Below, piece by piece: positions 28,201 through 37,082 of a stretch of 64,000 nucleotides of DNA; positions within the stretch are counted from its first letter, which is position 1; each line of letters begins with the position of its first letter. The translations under genes were made by a program, and so were the position numbers. Source of the DNA: Epilithonimonas hominis (GTDB lineage: Bacteria > Bacteroidota > Bacteroidia > Flavobacteriales > Weeksellaceae). The stretch lies in assembly GCF_003730015.1 (NCBI RefSeq), contig NZ_RJTU01000053.1, positions 1-64,000 on the forward strand, in the 5' to 3' direction. The notes below the pieces were generated by a model, which did not search any database, had not been told where the DNA came from, and saw only the letters and a list, made by a program, of their open reading frames with translations.

Positions 28201-29936
28201 ATGAATTCTTGAGGAATATCGAATTTCGGAAGCAACACATCACGTTTCAAAGTGTATGGAGTGAATTTTGCAAAAAACTCTTCATAAGCTTCGAATGCAT
28301 CGGGATAAGCAAGGAAAGTTTCTTTTAACTCGTCTGCATTTTTGATGTAATATTCATCCGTTGTTAAGCCTTTTCTTTTTCCAAAGCCTTTTCCAATTGG
28401 AGTTGATTGTTTTTCGCCATCTTTGATGCAACTCAAAATATCCTGAATGTTAGCATCGCTTTTATTGGTGTAAAATGTTTCGTTTTGAGCAAGGATTTTT
28501 ACATTATACTTATCTGCAAATTGCAGTAACACTTCATTCAAATGCTCTTCTTCCGGTAGTTTATGATTCTGGATCTGAACATAGAAATCGTCTCCAAATG
28601 TATTTTTCCACCACTGGAACAATTCTTCACCACGCTGTTCACCAATGTTTAGAATGGTGCTGGGAATATCTCCAAAAATCCCAGAAGTGAGGGCTATTAG
28701 ACCTTCTTTATATTGCGCAATCAGTTCTCGGCTGATCCTTGGAACGCCAAAATAAAAACCTTTTTGGAAGCCAATACTTGATAGTTTTACAAGATTTTTA
28801 TAACCGTTAAAATCCTTCGCCAAAAGCACAACTTGTGTTCTTCTGTCCGGATCATCTTTTGTAAATTGTTTCTGCTCGTAGCGGTCAGAAATATAAAATT
28901 CGCAACCAACAATTGGAATCAGCGGATTGGCATTGGGTTCTTCCTCATTGAATACCTCGCCTTTTTCCTCCGCTTCCTGCTTTTTAGCAAGATAATCTTT
29001 ATGTTTTTTACTGATCTCGGAATTGGCGCTTTCTACTGCAGATACAAATTTGAATGCGCCCATCATATTGCCTAGATCTACCATTCCTACAGCAGGGAAA
29101 TTATCCTGTTTGGCTTTGTTGATGAGGTCATTGATATTGGTAGTGGCGGTGAGTGTAGAGAAAACACTGTGGTTGTCGAAATGGAAATATTTTCCCAGAT
29201 CAATTTCGTCCACACTGCCAAAGTCATTTTGCTTTTTCTTATTGTTGAAGCTGGCAACCTGTCTTCTGATGACAATTCCGAACGGTTTTATAGGATTTGG
29301 ATTGGCAGCCTGATATTCTTTTAACTTGTCATCAGTGATTTTCAGGACATCTGCAGGAATCACACCAATCCTCATCATCTCGAAAAAAACTTGCGCAGTT
29401 GCATTTACGTCGGCGGCGGCATTGTGCGCTTCGTCGAATTTGTGACCGTATAGTTTTTCGTAGAGCTCTTCCAGTTTTGGAGATTTATATCTTCCGCCAC
29501 GTCCACCTTCCAATTTACAATAATCTGTTCCCAAAATCATCGTATCGGCTTTCGGTTTTTGCTGTAAATTATCGGTGATGTTTTTCCGAAGAAATTCGGC
29601 ACCAACAATATTATAATCAAATTCTACGTTATGACCGGAAACTACGGTGACTTTTTCCAGAACCTGAGCAAATTCTTCCAAAACTTCTTGCAGATCCCGG
29701 CCTTCTTCTTGGGCTATTTTTGTCGTGATTCCATGGATTCTGGCAGCGTTGAAAGGAATATCATAACCTTCTGGCTTTATGATATAGTCCTGGTTTTCTA
29801 TAAGATTTCCATCTTCATCGTGTAACTGCCACGCAATCTGAACCATTCTGGGCCAGTTGTCGGAATCGGAAAGCGGTGCGTTGAAATTTTTGGGTAAACC
29901 TGTGGTTTCGGTATCGAAAACTAAATACATCTGCAT
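25278..29936 (-). CDS. dnaE: DNA polymerase III alpha subunit with fused proofreading exonuclease
   Basis: About 1,552 residues, the replicative polymerase. The N-terminus is a DEDDh 3'-5' exonuclease (about 1-190: FDTETTG, GHNVEFDYNI, HNAAADVNA), so proofreading is on the same chain rather than in a separate DnaQ. A PHP domain follows (about 260-460) but reads VDLGNM where active PHP domains have a DHGN-type metal site. The catalytic Asp triad is in PDIDIDFDDEG (about 695-705), preceded by GRGSAAGSAVAYC. An acidic, low-complexity insert of roughly 100 residues precedes the C-terminal OB fold. I chose ATG of MQMYLVFDTE; the ATG two codons later is equally possible. Confidence 0.95.
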   Translation of the reverse strand: MQMYLVFDTETTGLPKNFNAPLSDSDNWPRMVQIAWQLHDEDGNLIENQDYIIKPEGYDIPFNAARIHGITTKIAQEEGRDLQEVLEEFAQVLEKVTVVSGHNVEFDYNIVGAEFLRKNITDNLQQKPKADTMILGTDYCKLEGGRGGRYKSPKLEELYEKLYGHKFDEAHNAAADVNATAQVFFEMMRIGVIPADVLKITDDKLKEYQAANPNPIKPFGIVIRRQVASFNNKKKQNDFGSVDEIDLGKYFHFDNHSVFSTLTATTNINDLINKAKQDNFPAVGMVDLGNMMGAFKFVSAVESANSEISKKHKDYLAKKQEAEEKGEVFNEEEPNANPLIPIVGCEFYISDRYEQKQFTKDDPDRRTQVVLLAKDFNGYKNLVKLSSIGFQKGFYFGVPRISRELIAQYKEGLIALTSGIFGDIPSTILNIGEQRGEELFQWWKNTFGDDFYVQIQNHKLPEEEHLNEVLLQFADKYNVKILAQNETFYTNKSDANIQDILSCIKDGEKQSTPIGKGFGKRKGLTTDEYYIKNADELKETFLAYPDAFEAYEEFFAKFTPYTLKRDVLLPKFDIPQEFIHPEDDLDGGKRGEMAYLTFLTYEGAKKRYTETGITPEIKERLDFELDVIANTGYPGYFLIVQDFCNEARNMGVWVGPGRGSAAGSAVAYCIGITNVDPIKYDLLFERFLNPERVSMPDIDIDFDDEGRDKIIKWVVDKYGQDQVAQIITYSVLGGKSAIKDAGRVLDLSIPETNMIAKLIPSTPGMNIAKALSKYDKLKPEEQQLVDEMKAILNNENDSRFSVLESAKKMEGCIRNTGIHACGVIITPEPVSNLVPITIAAKDADILVSQFDNSVAESAGLLKMDFLGLRTLTIIKDAVKLVKERHGVDIDPDAIPLDDAKTYQLFKEGRTIGIFQYESPGMQKYMRELKPTVFADLIAMNALYRPGPIKYIPNFINRKHGTEEIIYDLPETQEYLEETYGITVYQEQVMLLSQKLANFTKGEADTLRKAMGKKQIDVLNKMYPKFIEGGRKNNLDEDRLEKIWNDWKAFAEYAFNKSHSTCYAWIAYQTAYLKANYPAEYMASVMSNNINNTASITMFMEDCKAIGVDVLGPDVNESQYKFSVNDKGQIRFGLGAIKGIGEGPSEAITKERQNGRFKTIYEFFERVPSSQVNKRVAESLVIAGAFDELDSYHRGQYFDIDTAGRTNLERLLRYGQSFQESKNEMENSLFADFAEEVKIEQPKLLPCAEWPNMHKLNKEKEIIGFYLSAHPLDEFKYQFQFLQGVLSKKAVLEEKKEEIVLEEVVPILEKDSSPDDEVPDILVSDDPGLEDEIIEESTKKAEPKGNFNFLNLEEVEAFKDLAFPPKTAELFEEKKSWKDKMNEKDNTKEYTVAGLITEYRVTDGFRSGEKVAFVMLEDYTGSYSFRLGDRDYMRLKDKLEVQRFVIMKIKYSQGKDGRVFVNVNEVLELKEAFEKFAKSLSVVVPLNSLRQSDIEFFKENIIQNQGEQKLNFFIKNPEDESVLEVVSMQHKININENLLEVIHQINNYEVFLN

Positions 29937-30040
29937 TAGAAATTTGTGTAAAGTTACAGTTTTGAAAGACAAAAAAAAAGTCTATAAATATTAATGAGAT
30001 TAATAGTGTTAAAAAGATTATAAGTTGCTGAATGATTGAT

Positions 30041-30048
30041 TATCTTTG
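30041..30048 (+). promoter_or_regulatory. -7 promoter box of the S8 protease gene
   Basis: TATCTTTG matches TAnnTTTG perfectly and lies 15 bases before the ATG. The -33 element is not clear. Confidence 0.6.
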
Positions 30049-30063
30049 CAAAAAATAGCTCCG

Positions 30064-32151
30064 ATGACAAAAGTTTTATTCAGTGTAAGTTTTTTATTTT
30101 CATTGTATTACATCAATGGTCAGGATCGTAAACTGAAAAATGAGTTTGCCTTACAGCGTGTTGAAAATGAAAAAAAATTAGATCAATTCCTTCCTAAAAC
30201 TGCCAAGCATTATTCTGATAAATCAGCTGAGGATCTTAAGAAAAATCTGGCCGGTTTTGCAGGTGATGTTCCACTTTTTTATTCCATTGAAGAGACCAGT
30301 GCCAATGCCACTGCGAATATAGATGAACTTCAATCGGGGACTGTTCCTGGGATTACCTCTCCTGTAAATGGTAATGGAATCAAACTGACTGTTTTTGATG
30401 CTGGACGTATTCAAGATACCCACGAGCAATTTGCAACTAACAGAGCGGTAAACAAAGAGGCTTCAACGGAAGCAAAACATTATCACGGAACTAATGTAAA
30501 TAGTCTTTTAATTGGAAATGGATTGGCAACGGGTAATTTTACTCAAAGCAGTGTTTCCTATCCCAAAGCCAATGCAAAAGGGATACTTCCGCAAGCTGTG
30601 ACAGATAATTATATGTTTGGAGCAACTACCATCAACGGTACTGTTCAGAATAATTATGAAAAGCTGGCGAGTTTGCCAGATCTTAATATCTCGAACCACT
30701 CTTATGGAATCAATTCCGGATGGAATAAGCCGGGAACAGCTAATACTTACTATTGGTACGGCAATTATGATCTTAATCACCAGGATACTTATGCCGGAGC
30801 TTATGGCGTGCAGGATTATAATTTTGATAAAATTGTTTATTCTCAGCCTCAACAGATCATTGTAAAATCTACAGGGAATTACTATGGCGTAGGACCTAAC
30901 GCAAGCTCTGTAAAATACAGATATAATACAACTACAAATGCTTGGGTTCTCTTTGACGCTAATGATGAAGTGCCTCCGGCGAATTGCAGCCAAGGTAATA
31001 ATTGTATCTATTTCGGTTCTTTAGCAAAAAATATTATAACAGTGGGTGCAGTTAATCAGCTGACTACGCCAGATCTAAAATATACACAGGCTTCTGATGT
31101 GGTAAAAGGAAGCTTCAGTAGTGCCGGTCCTAGAAAAGATGGTGCAGTGAAACCTGATCTCACAGCTGTTGGTGTAGATATGATCATGGCAAACTACATA
31201 ACATCCAATCCTAGTGCTACTAATCTGTATGTAGTAAATTATGGGACATCTTACGCCGCACCAATCGTAACCGGAATTGCAGGTGCATTGACCCAAATTC
31301 AAAGAAATATATCCGGAAACAATTCCTTTATTTTTAAAGCAGATGAGATGAAGGCTTTATTAACGCATACGGCTAATGAGGCTGGAAGACCTGGTCCAGA
31401 TGTCTGGTATGGCTGGGGCTTGGTAGACGCCAAAAAGGCGGCTCAGGTTTTAGTCAATAGGCTGAATGAAGATGCTTATCTGGAAAAAAATAATCTCCAA
31501 TCTGGTATTAAATTTACAAAACAGGTCAAAGCTTCCGGAAGTGAACCTCTCAAAGTCAGCGTTTCTTGGGTTGATCCCGCAATTGCATATTTTACTAATG
31601 ATACAGATCTTCAGCAAAATAATAGTTCCAGATTGGTTAATGACTTGGATGTGAGAGTAATTGATGAAGCTAACGGTAGCGTTTATTTTCCGTGGAAACT
31701 TGATATTTCGAATCCTAATGCCAATGCCACAAAAGGCGATAACTCGGTAGATAATGTAGAACAGATTGTGATTGATAATCCAACTGCAAACGGATTGTAC
31801 AGAATTGAGGTTACTAATAAGAATCCGCTTGTAAATCAGGACGGAAATGCTGCAACACAGGACTTTGCTTTGGTTGCCACCGGAACTAAGAAAATAACAA
31901 TGGCTTCTGCTGACATCACAAAAGATGAAGTAAAAGTTTTCCCTACAAAAACGAAGGATATTATAAATGTAAATCTTCAGAATAATCCGGAAAGAATTGC
32001 GCTGTTTGATATGAATGGTAAAATGATTTTCGAAAGTTTGATTAATTCCAGAACTCAGACGTTAAGTCTTGCTCAATATCCAAAAGGTCTTTATATAGTG
32101 ACGGTTAAAACAAAATCCGGAATTGTAGCTAAGAAAGTTATCAAGGAATAA
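30064..32151 (+). CDS. secreted S8 (subtilisin-like) serine protease with T9SS tail
   Basis: A 695-residue protease. I start at MTKVLFSVSFLFSLYYINGQ, a signal peptide; the in-frame TTG further up lies in the promoter box. The catalytic triad is Asp112 (FDAGRIQDTH), His141 (HGTNVNSLL) and Ser396 (YGTSYAAP). A beta-sandwich domain follows the catalytic domain, and the C-terminus is a T9SS sorting domain (VFPTKTKDIINVNLQ to KKVIKE). The residues after the signal may form a short propeptide. It should act outside the cell in protein degradation. The gene is monocistronic, between its own promoter and a strong terminator. Confidence 0.92.
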   Translation: MTKVLFSVSFLFSLYYINGQDRKLKNEFALQRVENEKKLDQFLPKTAKHYSDKSAEDLKKNLAGFAGDVPLFYSIEETSANATANIDELQSGTVPGITSPVNGNGIKLTVFDAGRIQDTHEQFATNRAVNKEASTEAKHYHGTNVNSLLIGNGLATGNFTQSSVSYPKANAKGILPQAVTDNYMFGATTINGTVQNNYEKLASLPDLNISNHSYGINSGWNKPGTANTYYWYGNYDLNHQDTYAGAYGVQDYNFDKIVYSQPQQIIVKSTGNYYGVGPNASSVKYRYNTTTNAWVLFDANDEVPPANCSQGNNCIYFGSLAKNIITVGAVNQLTTPDLKYTQASDVVKGSFSSAGPRKDGAVKPDLTAVGVDMIMANYITSNPSATNLYVVNYGTSYAAPIVTGIAGALTQIQRNISGNNSFIFKADEMKALLTHTANEAGRPGPDVWYGWGLVDAKKAAQVLVNRLNEDAYLEKNNLQSGIKFTKQVKASGSEPLKVSVSWVDPAIAYFTNDTDLQQNNSSRLVNDLDVRVIDEANGSVYFPWKLDISNPNANATKGDNSVDNVEQIVIDNPTANGLYRIEVTNKNPLVNQDGNAATQDFALVATGTKKITMASADITKDEVKVFPTKTKDIINVNLQNNPERIALFDMNGKMIFESLINSRTQTLSLAQYPKGLYIVTVKTKSGIVAKKVIKE

Positions 32152-32166
32152 TCCAGCCGGATTTTA

Positions 32167-32214
32167 TAAAAAACAAGAGCCTCGAAAAATATTTTTCAAG
32201 GCTCTTGTTTTTTT
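32167..32214. terminator. bidirectional terminator between S8 protease and argS
   Basis: A long hairpin (ACAAGAGCCT pairing with AGGCTCTTGT plus inner A/T pairs) is flanked by A-run and T-run, so it can serve both convergent genes. Confidence 0.9.
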
Positions 32215-32227
32215 ATGAATAATAGGT

Positions 32228-33991
32228 TTACATTCTGTTCACAGTATCAATTCCAAGTAATGATAATCCTTTTTTAATGGTTCTTCCTGTTAAGTCGGAC
32301 AACTGAAGACGGAATTGTTTCGCCGTTTCATTATCCTGATTCAGGATCGGATTATTTTGGTAGAAAGAATTATAGCCTTTCACCAATTCATAAACATAGT
32401 TGGCAACCAGAGCAGGACTAAGTGATGCTGCAGCTTTATTTACAACATCTTTGAATTCGGATAAAAGCATAATCAGATCCTTTTCACTGTCGTTTGGAAG
32501 ATAAGAATCAGTTAATTCTTTTGTTTCAAAGCCGGCTTTATCCAATAGCGACTGGATTCTGGCATAAGTATATTGAATAAAAGGTCCCGTATTTCCATTA
32601 AAATCAATACTTTCCGCTGGATTGAAAAGCATTTTCTTTTTTGGGTCAACTTTCAAAATGAAATATTTCAATGCGCCTAATCCAACAGTTTCGTAAGATT
32701 TTTCTTTGTCTTCGTCAGAAAGCGTTTCTAACTTGCCTAATTCTTGAGATTTTTCCTTCGCAGTTTTGTACATTTCTTCCACCAAATCATCCGCGTCAAC
32801 CACAGTTCCTTCGCGGGATTTCATTTTTCCTTCTGGCAATTCTACCATTCCGTAAGACAAATGGAAGAGTTGATCTGCCCATTCATAACCCAATTTTTTC
32901 AGGATTTTGAAAAGTACTTGGAAGTGATAATCTTGCTCATTTCCAACAGTGTAAATCAACTTTTGAATATCATTCTTTTTGAAACGCTCCACAGCAGTTC
33001 CCAAATCTTGAGTCATATAAACCGAAGTTCCGTCCGAACGCAACAATAGTTTTTGATCAAGACCTTCATCCTTCAGATCACACCAAACAGAACCGTCATC
33101 TTTTTTGCAAAGAATACCGTCTTCCAAACCTTTCTGAATCAAATCTTTTCCAAGAATATAAGTATTGCTCTCATACTGAACCTGGTCAAAATTTACACCC
33201 AATCTGGAGTAAGTTTGGTTGAATCCTGCATAAACCCATTCGTTCATCATCTCCCAAAGTTTACGAACTTCAGGGTCATTTTGTTCCCATTTCAAAAGCA
33301 TTTCCTGTGCTTCGATAATCGATGGCGCCTGCTTTTTCGCAGTTTCCTCATCTATTCCGTCAGCAACCATTGCTTTGATTTCGGATTTATATAATTTATC
33401 AAATTCTACATAATAGTTTCCGACCAATTTATCGCCTTTCAAACCTGTAGATTCTGGAGTTGCCCCATTCCCAAATTTTTCCCATGCCAACATAGATTTG
33501 CAGATGTGGATTCCACGGTCGTTGATAATTTGAGATTTGATAACATTGTAACCGTCCGCTTTCAAGATTTCAGCAACAGAAAAACCGAGAAGATTATTTC
33601 TGATGTGTCCCAAATGGAGCGGTTTGTTGGTGTTTGGCGAAGAATATTCCACCATTACCGTTTCGTTTTTGGAAGGTGTGGAGTCGAAGTTTTGTTCCGT
33701 TTCAGAAAACTCTTGTAAGAAAGCCGAATCTTTAACTTTCAAGTTCAAGAAACCTTTCACGATTCCGAAGTTTTCTATGAATTCGATTTGGTTTTTGATT
33801 TCTTCGCCAAGTTCATTTCCAAGAACATCAGGACTTTTTTTTGCCAATTTTACCAGCGGAAAAATCACGATTGTGAAATCGCCTTCAAACTCCGTTTTGT
33901 TCTTCTGGACTTCCAGCGTTACGCCTTCTATTCCGTAGAGCTGAGCGATGATTTCGGTTATTTTTGACTGTATATTTTGTTTAATATTCAT
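32228..33991 (-). CDS. argS: arginyl-tRNA synthetase
   Basis: A 587-residue class I synthetase that charges tRNA-Arg. The HIGH signature is LHLGHIRNN and the KMSKS region reads KMKSREGTVVD. The order is an N-terminal Add-1 domain, the catalytic core and a DALR anticodon-binding domain at the C-terminus (ending GLSLLGIDTVNRM). Length is normal. It has its own promoter box and shares a bidirectional terminator with the convergent protease gene. Confidence 0.97.
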   Translation of the reverse strand: MNIKQNIQSKITEIIAQLYGIEGVTLEVQKNKTEFEGDFTIVIFPLVKLAKKSPDVLGNELGEEIKNQIEFIENFGIVKGFLNLKVKDSAFLQEFSETEQNFDSTPSKNETVMVEYSSPNTNKPLHLGHIRNNLLGFSVAEILKADGYNVIKSQIINDRGIHICKSMLAWEKFGNGATPESTGLKGDKLVGNYYVEFDKLYKSEIKAMVADGIDEETAKKQAPSIIEAQEMLLKWEQNDPEVRKLWEMMNEWVYAGFNQTYSRLGVNFDQVQYESNTYILGKDLIQKGLEDGILCKKDDGSVWCDLKDEGLDQKLLLRSDGTSVYMTQDLGTAVERFKKNDIQKLIYTVGNEQDYHFQVLFKILKKLGYEWADQLFHLSYGMVELPEGKMKSREGTVVDADDLVEEMYKTAKEKSQELGKLETLSDEDKEKSYETVGLGALKYFILKVDPKKKMLFNPAESIDFNGNTGPFIQYTYARIQSLLDKAGFETKELTDSYLPNDSEKDLIMLLSEFKDVVNKAAASLSPALVANYVYELVKGYNSFYQNNPILNQDNETAKQFRLQLSDLTGRTIKKGLSLLGIDTVNRM

Positions 33992-34008
33992 TTCGAAATT
34001 TTGTGTTG

Positions 34009-34016
34009 CAAATTTA
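34009..34016 (-). promoter_or_regulatory. -7 promoter box of argS
   Basis: The minus strand TAAATTTG fits TAnnTTTG and ends 17 bases before the ATG. Confidence 0.5.
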
Positions 34017-34046
34017 AAGATTTAAAATAGGTTTTGAAATAATTTA

Positions 34047-34144
34047 TTAACCACATAGACACATAGTTTTTTTAAAATTCTTTTAAGTTTAAATAGAATT
34101 CTATTTTAATCTTTTAATGATTTTCCTATTGTGCCTATGTGGTT
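34047..34144. repeat. intergenic inverted-repeat element, copy 1
   Basis: Left arm TTAACCACATAGACACATAG (34047-34066) pairs with CTATTGTGCCTATGTGGTT (34126-34144) with a few mismatches. A perfect 16-base palindrome sits inside (34091-34106). It is related in sequence and layout to the element at 59765-59917. No gene lies in it. Confidence 0.75.
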
Positions 34145-34164
34145 GTATTAGCGTTTGAGTATAA

Positions 34165-35523
34165 TTAATTAGCCAAAGCTTTCCTCTTGCTCAACCTCAA
34201 AAATCTTATTACTAAAAGAATCGCTGAAATCGTCAAACCGATTCCCAACGCAATCCACATCCCAAAAGCACCCATTTTCAAAGTGACACAAAGAAAATAA
34301 CCCATTGGAATTGTGAAAACCCAATACGCAACAAAAGTAATAATACTAGGAATCTTCACATCTTGAATTCCTCTCAGGCAACCTAAAGCCGTCACTTGGA
34401 TTCCGTCTGATAACTGGAAAAGCGCCGCAATAATCATTAATTTCGAAGCTAAATTGATAACTAAAACATCACTTTCTTTCGTGAAAAAATGTGGTAGAAC
34501 ATTTCTGAAAAGAATGAACATCAATCCACAGAATCCCATATAAATCAGAGTCAGTTTAAAGTTATTAATTCCGATTTTTCTCAAACCTGCATAATCTCCA
34601 ACACCCATTTTGTTTCCAATCATCACCGTAGAAGCCACACTGAAACCAATACAAAGGTTGAAAGTAAATGAGGCCATAGAGAGCGCAATCTGATGTGAAG
34701 CAATATCAGTAGAACTGATTAATCCACAGATAAAAGCTGCTGCAGCAAAAGCTGTAACTTCAAAAAACATTTGTAGTGCAGTTGGTAAACCAAGTTTGAA
34801 CATTTTATTGAACATCTCTTTTGTGAACAGACTGATTTTCAAAGAAAATTCTTTGATGTAACGTCTTGTTTTTGGTTCTTTTACCAAGACAAAGTAAAGG
34901 AATACCACCATAAAAATTCTCGCAATCAAAGTTGCTAAAGCAGAACCCTGAACGCCCATTGCTGGTAATCCGAAAAGTCCTTTGATAAAAACATAATTTA
35001 AAAAGATATTAATCACGTTCGCAATAATAGTTGCTTTCGTTACTCCAATTGTAAACGACAATCCTTCAGAAACTTCTCTCAAGGTCTGGAACATCATAAA
35101 AGGAATCATTGTAAACGCCATTATGCTTAGGAAACTAATTGTATTTGGGATAATTTCTTTAGGCTGATCCATATGATAAATCAAAGGTAGAGCCGCCAAC
35201 AAAATAATCATCAGCAATGTTCCGATTCCCAGATTAATCACAAATCCGTGTCTGAAAACTGAGTTAATCACGTCGTGTTTCTTCTGAGAATTTGCTTCTG
35301 AAACCAATGGTGGAATCGCAAAAGAAAAGCCTAAAGCCAATACGAAAATTGAGAAAAATAAAGCGTTACCAAGCGAAACCGAAGCCAAAGCCTGCGCTCC
35401 CAGAAGTTTTCCAACGATAATGTTATCGAACAGATTGACAGAAACTTGCCCCACTTGTGTCAGCATTACAGGAAGCGCTAACTTCAGTCCTTCTTGAGTA
35501 TATTGTTTGTTTAAAAAGTTCAT
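34165..35523 (-). CDS. MATE-family multidrug efflux transporter
   Basis: A 452-residue membrane protein with about twelve hydrophobic segments in two halves of the MATE fold. Near the N-terminus LALPVMLTQVGQVSVNLFDNIIVG is the family's typical first helix. It should export cationic drugs or metabolites in exchange for Na+ or H+. The preceding gene on this strand is separated by a strong terminator, so it is transcribed alone. Confidence 0.92.
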   Translation of the reverse strand: MNFLNKQYTQEGLKLALPVMLTQVGQVSVNLFDNIIVGKLLGAQALASVSLGNALFFSIFVLALGFSFAIPPLVSEANSQKKHDVINSVFRHGFVINLGIGTLLMIILLAALPLIYHMDQPKEIIPNTISFLSIMAFTMIPFMMFQTLREVSEGLSFTIGVTKATIIANVINIFLNYVFIKGLFGLPAMGVQGSALATLIARIFMVVFLYFVLVKEPKTRRYIKEFSLKISLFTKEMFNKMFKLGLPTALQMFFEVTAFAAAAFICGLISSTDIASHQIALSMASFTFNLCIGFSVASTVMIGNKMGVGDYAGLRKIGINNFKLTLIYMGFCGLMFILFRNVLPHFFTKESDVLVINLASKLMIIAALFQLSDGIQVTALGCLRGIQDVKIPSIITFVAYWVFTIPMGYFLCVTLKMGAFGMWIALGIGLTISAILLVIRFLRLSKRKALAN

Positions 35524-35587
35524 TTTATTTCATATAATTTTATTAAAAGAAAAGTCATAATGGCAAACTCTTCATTTTTATTCAAAA

Positions 35588-35622
35588 AAAAACCGTCTCG
35601 CACCAAAGAACGAGACGGTTAA
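35588..35622 (-). terminator. intrinsic terminator of the response regulator gene
   Basis: AACCGTCTCG and CGAGACGGTT form a 10-base stem with a 10-base loop, followed on the minus strand by nine T. Confidence 0.92.
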
Positions 35623-35642
35623 ATATTTTTATTTATTTAATC

Positions 35643-36827
35643 TCATTTCTTAACAAAATTAGCTACGTCATCAGCAGTTACAGGATCTGCACCTAAGATG
35701 ATTAGTCTTTCCACTACGTTTCTAAGTTCTCTGATGTTTCCAGTCCAGTCAAATTGCTGCAAAGCTTTGATAGATTTTTCATCAAACTTTTTAGGAGAAC
35801 TGCCGGTTTCATTAGCAATTACTTGCGTAAAATATTCTACTAACAAAGGGATATCTTCTCTTCTGTCATTAAGTGACGGCACATTGATCTCAATCACAGA
35901 AAGCCTGTGGAACAAGTCTTCACGGAATTTTCCATCTTCTATTTCCTTTGTCAGATTTTTATTCGTCGCTGCAATCACACGGACATCCACTTTGATTTCC
36001 TTATCACTTCCAACTGGGGAAACTTTGCTTTCCTGCAGTGCTCTTAGAACTTTTGCTTGGGCAACTAAACTCATATCTCCAATTTCATCCAAGAAAATAG
36101 TTCCGCCGTTGGCTTGTTCGAATTTACCTGACTTGTCTTTTATAGCGCCTGTAAATGAACCTTTTACGTGGCCGAACAATTCGCTTTCAATCAATTCAGA
36201 AGGAATGGCCGCACAGTTTACCTCTACCATTGGTCCTCGGGAACGTTCGCTTTGCGAATGAATGGCGTGTGCTACCAATTCTTTTCCGGCTCCGTTTGGT
36301 CCTGTAATCATAACTCTTGCATCCGATGGAGCGACTTTATCAATGATTTCCTGGATTCTTTTCAGTGCCGCAGAATTACCAATCATTTGGTATTTCTTGT
36401 TCACCTTTTTCTTAAGCTGATTGTTTTCCTGCTTCAGGTGCTTATTGTCCTTCTGAAGATTACCTTTGTCTAAGGCATTTTTCACACTTGTAATCAGCCT
36501 GTTGATGTCTATTGGCTTCGATATGAAATCATAGGCGCCTTCTTTCAGACATCTCACAGCTGTATCAATGTCAGCGTGACCGGAAATCATTAAAAATGTG
36601 GTGTCAGGCTTAACTTGCAAAGTTTGTTTCAGCAGTTCTGTTCCGGAAAGTTTAGGCATTTTGATATCGGAAATTACCAAAGCAAAATCTTCTTTTTCGA
36701 TATATTTATAACCTTCCAGACCGTCTTCCGCAATCTCGAAATGGTAATCTGGTAACTCGTCTGATAAAATACTGTGTAGAACTCCCGATATTGCTTTTTC
36801 GTCTTCTACGATTAAGATTTTCTGCAT
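35643..36827 (-). CDS. NtrC-type response regulator without DNA-binding domain
   Basis: A 394-residue sigma-54 activator. A receiver domain (1-120) has the phospho-acceptor Asp54, then a coiled linker (about 122-145) leads to an AAA+ domain (about 147-370). Walker A is GPNGAGKE (176-183; more often GESGTGKE) and the sigma-54 contact loop is GSFTGA (223-228). The protein ends about 25 residues after the AAA+ domain, with no Fis-type helix-turn-helix, so it would activate from solution or through a partner. I start at MQKILIVEDEK; the upstream TTG lies in the promoter box. No histidine kinase gene is adjacent. Confidence 0.93.
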   Translation of the reverse strand: MQKILIVEDEKAISGVLHSILSDELPDYHFEIAEDGLEGYKYIEKEDFALVISDIKMPKLSGTELLKQTLQVKPDTTFLMISGHADIDTAVRCLKEGAYDFISKPIDINRLITSVKNALDKGNLQKDNKHLKQENNQLKKKVNKKYQMIGNSAALKRIQEIIDKVAPSDARVMITGPNGAGKELVAHAIHSQSERSRGPMVEVNCAAIPSELIESELFGHVKGSFTGAIKDKSGKFEQANGGTIFLDEIGDMSLVAQAKVLRALQESKVSPVGSDKEIKVDVRVIAATNKNLTKEIEDGKFREDLFHRLSVIEINVPSLNDRREDIPLLVEYFTQVIANETGSSPKKFDEKSIKALQQFDWTGNIRELRNVVERLIILGADPVTADDVANFVKK

Positions 36828-36833
36828 AGGTTG

Positions 36834-36841
36834 CAAAGATA
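36834..36841 (-). promoter_or_regulatory. -7 box of the response regulator gene
   Basis: The minus strand TATCTTTG fits TAnnTTTG and ends only six bases before the ATG. Transcription would start at or next to the start codon, suggesting a leaderless message. Confidence 0.55.
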
Positions 36842-36940
36842 AGAATTTTTGTTTTCGTAAAACTGTATTATTACAATTGTTTTATTTTCAAAATGAAAGT
36901 AGTCTTCTTGCGAAACCAAAATTAAGTGGGTAATCTGTAA

Positions 36941-37060
36941 CGCAATAGTGATAGTAGCGGTTATCCTTTTTTTGCTTGGACAAAAGCTTTGGCAAAAAAG
37001 ATATGAGCGGATAGCGCCACCCGAGTGGAGGGAAAAGAGAAGGCGAGGGGATTGCCCTAA
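36941..37060. repeat. GC-richer structured intergenic element
   Basis: A stem of TCCTTTTTTTGC (36964-36975) and GCAAAAAAGATA (36992-37003) is flanked by AGCGGTTATCC and AGCGGATAGCG, then by a G-rich purine stretch. The composition differs from the AT-rich surroundings. From memory, similar sequences recur after genes in many flavobacterial genomes, but I cannot check that here. It lies just downstream of the M28 peptidase. Confidence 0.5.
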
Positions 37061-37082
37061 TTTATTTTTAAAAGAGAAAAGA

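Noticed and set aside
29937-29972. Extended N-terminus of DnaE
   Set aside because: The added residues precede the conserved exonuclease start and are not expected in the family.
30046-30063. Upstream TTG start for the S8 protease
   Set aside because: This TTG lies inside the TATCTTTG promoter box, and the later ATG gives a proper signal peptide.
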